Assembly (NCBI RefSeq): GCF_001905845.1
Contig: NZ_LIVZ01000003.1
Coordinates: 372,001 to 436,000 of the forward strand
From: Streptomyces sp. TSRI0107
GTDB lineage: Bacteria > Actinomycetota > Actinomycetes > Streptomycetales > Streptomycetaceae
Length of the DNA stretch: 64,000 nucleotides
Direction of reading: 5' to 3'
The notes under the pieces: generated by a model
What the model was told of the DNA's origin: nothing
What the model saw: the letters and a program-made list of their open reading frames with translations, nothing else
Databases searched by the model: none
In this document: positions 51,901 through 58,412 of the stretch, piece after piece
Layout: each line of letters opens with the position of its first letter
How positions within the stretch are numbered: position 1 is the first letter of the stretch
Program-made: the position numbers and the translations under genes

Positions 51901-52527
51901 GGGGCGGGCGCGGTCAGCTCCTGGCACGTCCGGCTGAACAAGGACCTGCCGCAGTTCGACTTCGACTCGATCTCCGACGTGGTGCTGCACCTTCGGTACA
52001 CGGCCAGGGAGGGCGGCGCGGTGCTGCGCTCGAAGGCGGCGCAGGAGCTGCGTGAGGCCCTGAACGAGGCGGCGCTCGCGGAGTCCCGGCGCGGCCTGTA
52101 CCGGGTGATCGACCTGCGGCGCGAGTACCCGGACGCCTGGCACCGCTTCCTGCACCCGGCGTCGCCCGCGGACGACCAGCAGTTCACGCTCGGCGCTCTG
52201 GAGGACAGACTGCCGTTCTACACGCGCGGCGCGGCCGGTGGCCTCAAAGCACGCGGGATCGAGGTCGTGGCACGGGCGAAGGATTCCGCGGCGTCGTTCC
52301 AGGCGATGCTGTCACCGGTCGGCTCCGACCCGGCCGACCTGATCGCGGTCGCCGCCGACCCGTATTACCAGGGGCTGCACCGTGGGCTGAAGGATCTGAC
52401 CGGAAGCGAGATCGGGCTGCGGGACTGGACGCTGAAGCTGCGGCGAACCGGGGCGGCGGACTACCGGTCGCTGCCGCCGGACGCGGTGGAGGAGCTGTTC
52501 CTGGTCGTCAACTACACACTGGGGTGA
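42973..52527 (+). CDS. Tc (ABC) toxin TcA-type pore and translocation subunit
   Basis: A 3184-residue protein, longer than usual TcA (about 2500). Residues 9-225 hold two carboxypeptidase-regulatory/transthyretin-like beta domains (YTVRGRVTSVSGRPWPGLRV; LRVYGQVRDAKGELL). A helical shell follows, with a VRP1-like block around C727/C729/C732 (CACPPC, then HSPAAYFVDVLRFL, YIDLVNEVLE). A neuraminidase-like region begins at about 1850; PYNWELFFHAPLLIAQKL (about 2233-2250) is a TcA hallmark. The pore hairpin spans about 2560-2765, with a hydrophobic tip at 2611-2660. The TcB-binding beta domain includes RYLPFEGAGAVSSWHV (near 2972) and ISDVVLHLRYTAREGG. GAAAGGA precedes ATG 42973, 77 nt after the BC gene. 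It would bind cells and inject the effector. Confidence 0.9.
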   Translation: MPDAPTNPRYTVRGRVTSVSGRPWPGLRVQAYIKDGSSAQEREAGEPAPTDTDGQYKIPLQGLGHGAGHGSGQKHTGASEFLVRVRVFDAAGQLGESPYTRLQQDTVIDVTIEGEPGGGGAKPLRVYGQVRDAKGELLREGSVVAYDRDMRSEEKLGSARLGKGAYDIRYGAEQFRRAEKDSADLELRVLDAGGGELLRTPVRFNAPDELEWNLSLGDREYQGPSEWEVISEELTPLLDGVPPVELREDDRFQDISFLAGETGRTPLAIGIWVGAHRLAAKTTREKVPLAAEEFYAFLRQGQPSVFSESLLEDIKDPQRMALLEDRTLKALTELAAETQRSLLEAAVKDNLVPARVEARIGAILDTLAKIKLRYTGDTVLGAGQGTIGDLLDLTPQAAAHKTAFLNAFTSYSGSPDGFWDKVAEDRVLPADTVPRVRMSLELGGLTRNHVPLVSALTDAFQGDRTTYQQGLARLTADDWDARLQQPGAGGQPIGVPDDIEGDTPQEKRRAYAQALDREFERAFPTASFTGKLDQAQRLRRGARAAGEEELVTFLDHNPDFELDRVRVDHYIDQTPGALEGIEDPDALVSDLKSVQRVFKLAPTYDAVTSLRDRGLDSAQAVYFLGPQQFVDAVTGAEAGRSGVLADRVAAAEDGGRALTLAAGEATRLYRAAENTYAQSLALFSGYNLAFGGQAPFALPDLLPDAETEEKIRALPNLRTLFGSLDYCACPPCRSVHSPAAYFVDVLRFLGQRGTQGTGQHRGKSVRTVLLERRPDLGALELSCANTDTAMPYIDLVNEVLEDAVAPPEPVLLDPAVVSELTEGQISQTLRGELAAKGVTVAADARVMGADSRGWWTIRDSGHTYTVSRHTVVPGDEAGGDVEELHLLPSRQTFASAAELRANPEYTNQEAYRRLRQEVFPLALPFDLAQLQVSTYLDHLGVPRPRLLELLRRRDEGGSRVPTGTQLAAAWLGLTERARLIVTGGLEERQPWEFYGLAEAGNSIPDPDDPTRHITGTWIEVLGRVPVLLHRTGLSYTGLLDLLETAFVNPDGSVSVVDSTEGGTVECDISAFTVSGLDADVLDRMHRFVRLWRKGDWTMRELDLLLPADEPTVAAAFAAGTISDRALRELAGVLRLRTRLNLSWIEVRSLFHGIEHVGRREWSRPGSPPVQTQYQKLFRNRLVDAAGGGFPDDPDDIGGTVADRVPGILAAFRIKEADLLLILDSLGIGSDEALDLDLLGRVHRVVLAAKAMKLPVDHFLRLVRLWDDNPFSEPAAMAEFADLTDLVASSSFSVAELDHLLAHRIAPGAQVALESKAVGAFLVALRAGLEKITAELSRKAEETPEAYVRARLGLLPALAADAGQATALAVVDGTWEGTTAELGALITAYFTGVLDPAEAATRLAPLAGGLTPPERQQAVDARFAYVQPALETYLLTTGREALVGQQTADLLRVDVPTAEALLGGLRLPGASGTLLADIGDPRLLEKLSDGSYRFAATETDFPAAFRALRLLHKDALVIGKLRLTADDVAWWLQPGNAAGLGWPHPGDFPLDTDPETAPVTLARWTAMRRFFTWRAGLPPAELTALRFASRVLDPDVSSADCLTDLTALTGWPQADIGTLVAAFRWLLPGSGPDQVKEKLADAAELLRLGDCVTVLRRLGVAAERALTWAVVEPGEDEAESLKQTVKAKYDLAQWQEVIRPLQDTFRERKRQALVDWLVAHPDPGLGQNWSDANGLYQYFLIDVEMSACMLTSRLKQAGASAQLFVQRCLLNLENDIVASAESDPRWKQWAWMKRYRVWEANRKVFLYPENWLEPELRDEKSPLFRDLEAELMQNEVTAETAADAFRNYLEGLDKIANLEIRAQLTEVVGPDEKYLHVFGRTRSSQGAEYFHRRQVNGARWTPWEKVDLEIGSNQLVAAVHNRRLHLLWPQYLEKATAPSRMSTPSENSTAALPEPDRFWEVRVFWSELKKGKWSPKVLSDRPAIIWQSRTGGNNPQHVAMRVRQVQHGFRTQLYTSRDPAQYALRSGAAFDKQGPQVSLGDTGISYEHLVSPAQSGFRDGLIQHDTGNLYFSYNSLHETTIKPHTFPAHSNALSLWLAGNIAGGRTYSVLDSTARELPTTGVSFLWDSRHAYHMTFSQWQWWFWWFGFWPVPWTFANVRFGIHYHPYVDLFVKELNARGVKGILNRRIQVEPESVPGAPARFDFADYQPNPFYVPGPWPVEDVDFRYDGAYAPYNWELFFHAPLLIAQKLAANQRFEEALEWFHHIFDPTGTDTSTPDPDTPQQKFWITKKFYETTTAQYRAQRIENIMRAVAEGDAELRAQVAEWRNNPFNPHLIARMRTVAYQKNVLIKYVQTLIAWADQLFAQDTIETVNEATQLYVLAASILGPRPRSVPKRTEDPARTYYQLQTESIDDFGNALVEIENLLADVDSGGVEGDEDGPELPHLDTLYFCVPTNDKLLGLWDTVEDRLFKIRHCMNLQGVERSLPLFEPPLDPGALVGAAAGGADGGAGPVDLSAPLPLYRFSFMIQRAQAFCDDVRVLGAAMISALEKRDAEALALLRSTHERRLLAQTRLVKLDRIEEETRTRQSLEEAKKVAEVRRDHYRRLLDEGWNGWEKAWLGLTIGAMVAETAGTVLNLVASPMAVIPNITAGVSGFGGSPTATFSIGGEQASSSLSKAADALKGVANIAQMGAGMTATIGSYERRAQEWELQRDLAQQEIAQADKQIAAAAVRIRIAERELAEQDLRIEAAEKEDEFLRTKFTDQELYDWTVQQLSTLYFQSYRLAFDMARRAERCFRYELGLGDTDYIRFGSWDSLRKGLLSGDRLAHDLKRLEAAYYEQNRREYELTKHISLAQLDPVALLRLRQNGECFVDIPESAFDMDYPGHYFRRIKTVGLTIPCVSGPSTTIACTLTLTSNRLRKDSTLLAGAYARDTASEDPRFRDEVGAVQSIATSSAQDDQGLFELSFRDDRYLPFEGAGAVSSWHVRLNKDLPQFDFDSISDVVLHLRYTAREGGAVLRSKAAQELREALNEAALAESRRGLYRVIDLRREYPDAWHRFLHPASPADDQQFTLGALEDRLPFYTRGAAGGLKARGIEVVARAKDSAASFQAMLSPVGSDPADLIAVAADPYYQGLHRGLKDLTGSEIGLRDWTLKLRRTGAADYRSLPPDAVEELFLVVNYTLG

Positions 52528-52547
52528 CCCGAAGCCGGGTCGTAGGA

Positions 52548-52582
52548 GAGCGGGTACGTCCCCGACCGGGACGCACCCGCTC
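52548..52582. terminator. Terminator after the Tc toxin genes
   Basis: Fifteen-base arms GAGCGGGTACGTCCC (52548-52562) and GGGACGCACCCGCTC (52568-52582) with one mismatch and a 5-nt loop, 21 nt beyond the TcA stop and 40 nt before the end of the convergent proteasome gene. Confidence 0.75.
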
Positions 52583-52621
52583 GCCGCGCGCGGACGACGG
52601 GTCCTGCGTGGGTGCCGCGTC

Positions 52622-53461
52622 TCACGGTGTGGCGTGCGGCCCGTCCGGCCGGCTGTTGCGCTGTTCGACCATGGCGCGGCTCAGCTCCTCCGTCTCCGGC
52701 TCGGTCAGCCGTTCGAAGCCGTCCTCGGTGATGACGGAGACGATGGGAAAGATCCGGCGGGTGAGGTCGGGGCCGCCGGTCGCGGAGTCGTCGTCGGCCG
52801 CGTCGTAGAGGGCCTGGAGCGCGGCGAGGGCGGCCTCCCGGCGGGACATGCCGGGCCGGTACAGCTTCTTCAGCGCGCCCCGGGCGTACGGCGAGCCGGA
52901 GCCCTCGGCGTGGAAGCCGGTCTTCTCGTAGGTGCCGCCGGCGACGTCGAAGCCGAAGATGCGGCCCCGGCCGCCCTCGTAGCCGACCAGCAGCGGCACG
53001 ACGGCGAGGCCCTGCATGGCCTGGCCGAGGTTCTGGCGGAGCATGCCGGAGAGCCGGGTCGCCTTGGCGCTGAGGCTCATCGGCGTGCCCTCCATCTTCT
53101 CGAAGTGCGTCAGCTCCACCTGGTACAGCTTCACCATGTCCAGGGCGAGTCCGACGGTGCCGGCGAAGGCGACCGCCGTGTAGTCGTCGGCGGGGTGCAC
53201 CTTCTCCAGGTCGCGCTGGGCGATGAGGTTGCCCATGGTGGCCCTGCGGTCGCCGGCGATCAGAACGCCGTCCTCGTAGGCGAGGGCGAGCACGGTGGTG
53301 CCGTGCGGGGCGGTGTCGGGGGCGGCGCGCACGCCGGGGCCCAACGGGCTGCGGGTGGGCAGGAGTTCGGGGCGGTGGGCCGCCAGGAAGTCGGTGAAGG
53401 ACGCGGTCCCGGGAGTGAAGAACTCCGCCCCCAGCCGGCCCTCGCTCGCGTCGTTCGCCAT
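52622..53461 (-). CDS. prcB: 20S proteasome beta subunit (orphan copy)
   Basis: A 279-residue actinobacterial-type proteasome beta subunit. A 54-residue propeptide (FFTPGTASFTDFLAAHRPELLP) ends APHG before the catalytic Thr at residue 55. In mature numbering Thr1, Asp17 (AGDRRATMGN) and Lys33 (EK) are all present, so it should be active. LYDAADDDSATGGPDLTRRIFPIVSVIT is family-typical. GAGGGGGGAAC precedes ATG 53461. None of the usual partners (alpha subunit, Pup, Dop, ARC/Mpa, PafA) is adjacent, and the sequence looks diverged from the usual Streptomyces PrcB, so it may be a second copy. It would need an alpha subunit encoded elsewhere. Confidence 0.88.
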   Translation of the reverse strand: MANDASEGRLGAEFFTPGTASFTDFLAAHRPELLPTRSPLGPGVRAAPDTAPHGTTVLALAYEDGVLIAGDRRATMGNLIAQRDLEKVHPADDYTAVAFAGTVGLALDMVKLYQVELTHFEKMEGTPMSLSAKATRLSGMLRQNLGQAMQGLAVVPLLVGYEGGRGRIFGFDVAGGTYEKTGFHAEGSGSPYARGALKKLYRPGMSRREAALAALQALYDAADDDSATGGPDLTRRIFPIVSVITEDGFERLTEPETEELSRAMVEQRNSRPDGPHATP

Positions 53462-53536
53462 GCCGTTCCCCCCTCGTCGTCGGCTCGACATCGGGACTCC
53501 TACCAGAAGGGGACGTCCGGGAAACACCTGTTCCCG

Positions 53537-54478
53537 TCACAGCGCCCGGCGGCGCACCAGCACCGCGAGCACCAGCAGCCCCGGGATCAGGGGCAGCCAT
53601 ACGGTGAGCAGCCGGTATCCGAGCACGGCGGAGGCCGCCGCCGCGGCCGGGGCTCCGGTGGCGGTCAGGGCGAGGGCGAGGGCGGCGTCCAGGGAGCCGA
53701 GGCCGCCGGGGGTGGGCAGCAGGGCGGCGAGGCTGCTGGCGGCGAGGTAGAGCAGGGCGACCCGGGCGGGCGGCAGGGGCAGGGCGACGGCCTGGGTGAC
53801 GGCGATCAGCGCGACGGCGTGCAGGCCGGCGAAGGCCAGGGATCCGCCCCACAGGGCCGCCGCCCGGTGCGGCCGGGCGTGCACCGCCCGCACGTCGGCG
53901 AGGACGCCGGTCAGGGCGGGGCGGCAGCGCCGCCACAGCGGGACGACGGCGAGGACCAAGGCCAGCGTGACGGCGGCGGCGAGGGCGAGCCGGCCGCCGG
54001 AGACCTGGGGCGGTCGCAGCACCCCCGGGCAGGCCAGGGCGAGTGCGGCGATCAGGACGGCACGGACCGCCGTCGCGGCCGCCGCCTTGACGGCGAGCGC
54101 GCTCGCCGCGCGGCTCGCCGGCAGCCCGCTGCGCACGAGGAACCGCCAGTTGACGGCGCTCGCGCCGAGCCCGGCGGGCAGGACGTGGTTGGCGGCGGAG
54201 GCGGCGAACTGGGCGGCGACCAGCCGCCCCGCGGGCAGGCTCGGCGGGACCGCGCCCTGCTGGGCGAGCGCCGCGCACACCCAGGTCGCCGTCACCGCCG
54301 TGGCCGCCACCAGCAGCCACCCGTGGTCGGCGTGGGCGAGCCGCGCGGCACCGGTCTCCAGCACCGGCCAGTGACGGCGGGCCAGGTATCCCGCGACGAT
54401 CAGGACGGCGACGCTGAGCAGGGTGTGCCAGTAGGCGCGGCGGCGGGTGGGTGTCGCCGCGCACGGCTCGGGCGTCAC
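53537..54478 (-). CDS. Flippase-like membrane protein (LPG synthase TM / YbhN family)
   Basis: A 313-residue protein with about eight hydrophobic helices and the motifs of the lysylphosphatidylglycerol-synthase transmembrane family: NHVLPAGLGASAVNWRFLVRSGLP and PTPGGLGSLDAALALALTATG. Members without the catalytic domain are thought to move or handle lipid-linked molecules. The GTG start at 54478 overlaps the stop of the glycosyltransferase gene as GTGA, so the two are coupled and may act on the same lipid-linked sugar. Confidence 0.8.
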   Translation of the reverse strand: MTPEPCAATPTRRRAYWHTLLSVAVLIVAGYLARRHWPVLETGAARLAHADHGWLLVAATAVTATWVCAALAQQGAVPPSLPAGRLVAAQFAASAANHVLPAGLGASAVNWRFLVRSGLPASRAASALAVKAAAATAVRAVLIAALALACPGVLRPPQVSGGRLALAAAVTLALVLAVVPLWRRCRPALTGVLADVRAVHARPHRAAALWGGSLAFAGLHAVALIAVTQAVALPLPPARVALLYLAASSLAALLPTPGGLGSLDAALALALTATGAPAAAAASAVLGYRLLTVWLPLIPGLLVLAVLVRRRAL

Positions 54479-55935
54479 GCGGGCCCGCCCGCGCGGGGTG
54501 CCGGGGCGACGTACAGCCGCAGCCGGTCGAACCGGTACGGGATCCACGAGCGGGCGTACGGCGGCGGGGAGCCGGTCGACGTGCCGAGGGCGGCGACGGG
54601 GATGCGGCGGGCGGATTCGAGGATGGCGGCCTCGGTGATGTTGGCGTTGTTGCCGCCGGTCGCGGCGGAGGAGCAGCCGGTGTAGTACGCGAGGGGGACG
54701 GCGGTGGCACCGGTGAGCATGCAGGGCGGGCGGACGCCGAGCCGGTGCAGTTCGGCGGCGGTGCGGGCCCAGGCGCGGCGGTCGTCGACGGTGCGCTGGA
54801 CGGTGCGGTCGAGGACCACCCACTGGACGGCGAGGTGCCCGGCCAGCCCGAGTGCGACGACGCCCGCCGCGACCGGCCGCCACCGGCCCGCCGGGGTGGT
54901 GGTCAGCCGCCACAGCGCGTCGGCGACCGGGATGGCGGCGAGCGCGTAGGCGGGCAGCAGGAAGCGGGGGGCGGCGTAACCGATGAGGAAGAGGTAGGGG
55001 ACGGCGGCCGTGACCGCGCAGGCGAGGGGCAGCAGGGTGGGGGTCGTGCGGCGGGCGCGGACGGCGATGACGAGGGCGGCGGCGGCGAGCAGCCACAGCG
55101 CGAACCACCACAGGGTGATGACCGGGCTGGGCAGCGGTCCGGTGCAGGGCCGGCACAGGGTGCGGCCGATCAGGCCGCGTAGCTGGTCGTCGACGGCGAA
55201 GTGCCAGCCCAGGCCGCCCTGGATACGGGAGGCGTCGGACAGCCGCCGGCCGAGGCCGCCGTAGTTCAGGTAGGCCTCCACGACCCACTGGACGGCTCCG
55301 GCGGCGAGGCCCGCCACGAGGAGGAGCAGTGGGCGCCACCGGCGGGTGGCCAGGGCGGCGGCGAGCAGGGGTGCGGTCACGTACACGGCGTCGGTGGGCC
55401 GCATCAGGGCCATCAGCGCGGCGCTCGCCGCGATGCCCCACAGGGCGGCCCGGCCGCCGCGGCCCGCGCGGACCCGCAGGAAGCAGCCGACGCAGATGAG
55501 TGCGCCGACGGCGACCCAGTAGTTGGGCATCGCGCTCGGCGCGTAGAACAGCGTCACCCAGAGGGTGCCGAACAGGGCGCCGCCGGTGGCCAGGACGCGC
55601 GGCGGGAACAGGTCGCGCCAGCAGCGCAGGGCGAGATACAGGGCGAGGCCGGCGAGGACGGCGAGGTAGACGCGCAGCAGCGCGGTGGATGTCGACCAGG
55701 AGGCGACGGGCGCCACCAGCAGGGGCACGCCTCGGGCGCGGGGTGCGCTGAAGAAGGCGGCGGGCGCGTGGTCGCCGACCTGGCTGACGTAGACGATCTC
55801 GTCCCAGCCGAGGCCCATGGCGGGCGGCACGAGCAGCAGTTGGGCGAAGGTGAACGCGACCGCGACGACCGCGACGGGGCCCGGTGTGCCGAGGCGCAGA
55901 CCGGCCGCCCGGGTGACGCTCACGCTGTCGGCCAT
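54475..55935 (-). CDS. GT-C-type membrane glycosyltransferase-like protein
   Basis: A 486-residue protein with about ten membrane helices. The first loop has GLGWDEIVYVSQVGDHAP: a helix followed by an acidic Asp-Glu pair is the usual catalytic region of polyprenyl-phosphate-dependent GT-C enzymes (PMT/ArnT-like). The C-terminal 100 residues form an extracytoplasmic domain with two Cys (PPCMLTGA, YYTGCSS). GGGGAGGGA precedes ATG 55935. It probably transfers a sugar from a lipid carrier outside the membrane. Donor and acceptor are unknown. Confidence 0.7.
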   Translation of the reverse strand: MADSVSVTRAAGLRLGTPGPVAVVAVAFTFAQLLLVPPAMGLGWDEIVYVSQVGDHAPAAFFSAPRARGVPLLVAPVASWSTSTALLRVYLAVLAGLALYLALRCWRDLFPPRVLATGGALFGTLWVTLFYAPSAMPNYWVAVGALICVGCFLRVRAGRGGRAALWGIAASAALMALMRPTDAVYVTAPLLAAALATRRWRPLLLLVAGLAAGAVQWVVEAYLNYGGLGRRLSDASRIQGGLGWHFAVDDQLRGLIGRTLCRPCTGPLPSPVITLWWFALWLLAAAALVIAVRARRTTPTLLPLACAVTAAVPYLFLIGYAAPRFLLPAYALAAIPVADALWRLTTTPAGRWRPVAAGVVALGLAGHLAVQWVVLDRTVQRTVDDRRAWARTAAELHRLGVRPPCMLTGATAVPLAYYTGCSSAATGGNNANITEAAILESARRIPVAALGTSTGSPPPYARSWIPYRFDRLRLYVAPAPRAGGPA

Positions 55936-56069
55936 CGTCTCGTCCCTCCCCAGGCGGCATCCGGGAAAACAAGCCCAAACTAACCCAGGGTGCCCCACGG
56001 TGCAGCGCGCGGTACGACCGCCCGTGCGACGGCGACGACCGGGTGGCCCCGGCCCCGGGTTCAGCGGTC

Positions 56070-58412
56070 TCAGCGGTCGTTGGGGCGGCGGTGCGGGGGT
56101 TGTGCGGGGGCGGGGCGGTCGGCGGCGGTGGGGACCGTGCGGACGGCGGGGCCGTCCGTGCTCAGTGTCACCGGTTCGCCGTGGTGGCCGATCCGCAGGG
56201 GCGGGCCGGAGAGCAGTGTGTAGGTGGCCTTCTCGGGGGTGATCTCCACCCGCAGGCGGCGGCCGAGCAGTTGCAGTGAGAACGCCAGGCGGCTGAACCG
56301 CGCGGGCAGACGCGGGGCGAAGCGGACGGCGTCGCCGTCGTGCCGCAGCCCGCCGAAGCCGGCGACCAGGGCCATCCAGGCGCCCGCCAGGGAGGCGATG
56401 TGCAGTCCGTCGCGGGTGTTGTGCTCCAGGTCGGCGAGGTCCATCAGGGCGGCCTCGGCCGTGTAGTCGTACGCGAGGCCCAGATGGCCGGCCTGGGCCG
56501 CGACCACGGCCTGGACGCACGCCGAGAGCGAGGAGTCCCGTACGGTCAGCGGCTCGTAGTAGGCGAAGTTGCGGGCGATCTGCTCGTCGTCGAAGTGGCT
56601 GCCGCAGGTGTACATCGCCAGGACCAGGTCCGCCTGTTTGACGACCTGTTTGCGGTAGAGGTCGAAGTACGGGAAGTGCAGCAGCAGCGGGTACTGGTCG
56701 GGGCGGGTGGCGGCGAAGTCCCAGCGCTGGTAGCGGGTGAAGCCCGCGTGCTGCTCGTGCACGCCGAGTTCGTGGTTGTACGGCACGTACATGGCCTCGG
56801 CGGCGTCCCGCCAGGCGGCGCTCTCCTCGTCGTCCACGCCGAGCCGTTCGGCCTGCTCGGGATGGCGCCGCACCGCGTCGGCGGCGGCCAGCAGGTTCTT
56901 CCGGGCCATCAGGTTGGTGTACGTGTTGTCGTCGGCGATCGCGCTGTACTCGTCGGGGCCGGTGACGCCGTCGAGGTGGAAGGCGCCCTCGTGGTCGTGG
57001 TGGCCGAGCGAGCGCCACAGACGCGCGGTCTCCACCAGCAGTTCCAGTCCCGCGTCACGCTCGAAGCCGGTGTCGCCGGTGGCCGCCGTGTAGCGGGTCA
57101 CGGCGTCGGCGATGTCGGCGTTGACGTGGAAGGCGGCGGTCCCGGCCGGCCAGTAGGCGGAGCCCTCCGAGCCCTCGATGGTCCGCCAGGGGAACGCGGC
57201 GCCGGACAGGCCGAGCTGGGCCGCGCGTTCCCGGGCGGCGGGCAGGGTGCTGTGCCGCCAGCGCAGCGCCTGGGCGACGGCGTCGGGCGCGGTGTACGTG
57301 AGCAGGGGCAGGACGAACGTCTCGGTGTCCCAGAAGGCGTGGCCGTCGTAGCCGGAGCCGGTCAGGCCCTTCGCGGGGATCGCCCGTCCCTCGGCGCGAG
57401 CGCCCGCTTGCAGGACGTGGAAGAGGGCGAACCGGACGGCCTGCTGGATCTCCTCGTCGCCGTCGACCTCGACGTCGGCGCGCGCCCAGAAGTCGTCGAG
57501 GTACGCCCGCTGCTCGCCGAGCAGTCCCGCCCAGCCGCTGTGCGCGGCCGCGGCCAGCGCCGCCTCCACCTGGTCGCTCATCGCGGGCCGGGAACGGGTG
57601 CCGGACCAGCCGTGGGCGACCAGCTTCTCCACCCGCAGCCGCTGTCCGGGCTCCAGCACGGAGGTGACCGTCAGCCGGGCCACGTCGACGTTGCTCTCCG
57701 CGGACGTCGTGGTGCGTTCCGGGCCGCTGACGGTGTGGTCGGCGGCGACCGCCACGCGCAGGCCGCTGCGCCGGGTGCGGTGCACCAGCCGCAGCCGCAG
57801 CCCGTCCGCGAAGTCCTCCTCGGGTTCCAGCGGCGACTTCAGCGCCCGCGCGGCCCGCGGGTCGCCGTTCGGTTCGGGCAGGCTCTCGTTGGCGACCAGC
57901 TCCGACTGGATGACGACGCGGGTGCGGCTGTCGACGGGTTCCACCTCGTAGGCGACGGCGGCGACGGCCCGCTGGGTGAGCGAGACCAGGCGCGTGGAGC
58001 GCACCCGGATGGTGGAACCGGCCGGGGAGGTCCACTCGCAGACCCGCTCCAGGACGCCGCGCCGCAGGTCGAGGGTGCGCTCGTGGGCGACGAGCCGTCC
58101 GTAGCGCAGGTCGAACGGCTCGTCGTCGACGAGCAGCCGCAGCACCTTGCCGTTGGTGACGTTGATGACGGTCTGGCCGGACTCCGGGTAGCCGTAGCCG
58201 GCCTCGGCGTACGGCAGCGGGTGCAGTTCGTGCACTCCGTTGAGGTAGGAGCCGGGCAGCCCGTGCGGTTCGCCCTCGTCGAGGTTGCCGCGCCAGCCGA
58301 CGTGCCCGTTGGACAGCGCGAACACCGACTCGCTCTGCGCGAGCACGTCGAGGTCGAGGCCGGTCTCCCGGACGGTCCACGGTTCCACGGCGTACGACCG
58401 CTGCGCTATCAC
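56070..58412 (-). CDS. Glycoside hydrolase family 65 protein (disaccharide phosphorylase or hydrolase)
   Basis: A 780-residue GH65 enzyme: N-terminal beta domain (ESVFALSNGHVGWRGNLDEGEPHGLPGSYLNGVHE), central (alpha/alpha)6 barrel (GYDGHAFWDTETFVLPLL) with catalytic acid E488 in GVTGPDEYSA, and a C-terminal beta domain. The family splits maltose, kojibiose, nigerose or trehalose, mostly with phosphate and release of beta-glucose 1-phosphate. Coupling by ATGA to a beta-phosphoglucomutase gene strongly suggests the phosphorylase reaction. Length and motifs are complete. It is cytoplasmic. Confidence 0.9.
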   Translation of the reverse strand: MIAQRSYAVEPWTVRETGLDLDVLAQSESVFALSNGHVGWRGNLDEGEPHGLPGSYLNGVHELHPLPYAEAGYGYPESGQTVINVTNGKVLRLLVDDEPFDLRYGRLVAHERTLDLRRGVLERVCEWTSPAGSTIRVRSTRLVSLTQRAVAAVAYEVEPVDSRTRVVIQSELVANESLPEPNGDPRAARALKSPLEPEEDFADGLRLRLVHRTRRSGLRVAVAADHTVSGPERTTTSAESNVDVARLTVTSVLEPGQRLRVEKLVAHGWSGTRSRPAMSDQVEAALAAAAHSGWAGLLGEQRAYLDDFWARADVEVDGDEEIQQAVRFALFHVLQAGARAEGRAIPAKGLTGSGYDGHAFWDTETFVLPLLTYTAPDAVAQALRWRHSTLPAARERAAQLGLSGAAFPWRTIEGSEGSAYWPAGTAAFHVNADIADAVTRYTAATGDTGFERDAGLELLVETARLWRSLGHHDHEGAFHLDGVTGPDEYSAIADDNTYTNLMARKNLLAAADAVRRHPEQAERLGVDDEESAAWRDAAEAMYVPYNHELGVHEQHAGFTRYQRWDFAATRPDQYPLLLHFPYFDLYRKQVVKQADLVLAMYTCGSHFDDEQIARNFAYYEPLTVRDSSLSACVQAVVAAQAGHLGLAYDYTAEAALMDLADLEHNTRDGLHIASLAGAWMALVAGFGGLRHDGDAVRFAPRLPARFSRLAFSLQLLGRRLRVEITPEKATYTLLSGPPLRIGHHGEPVTLSTDGPAVRTVPTAADRPAPAQPPHRRPNDR

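Noticed and set aside
39899..52155. Very long open frames on the minus strand opposite the Tc genes (up to about 1900 codons)
   Set aside because: They are Arg/Gly/Pro/Val/His-rich, show no domain, have no ribosome binding site, and lie opposite genes with clear toxin domains. High GC suppresses stops on the opposite strand.
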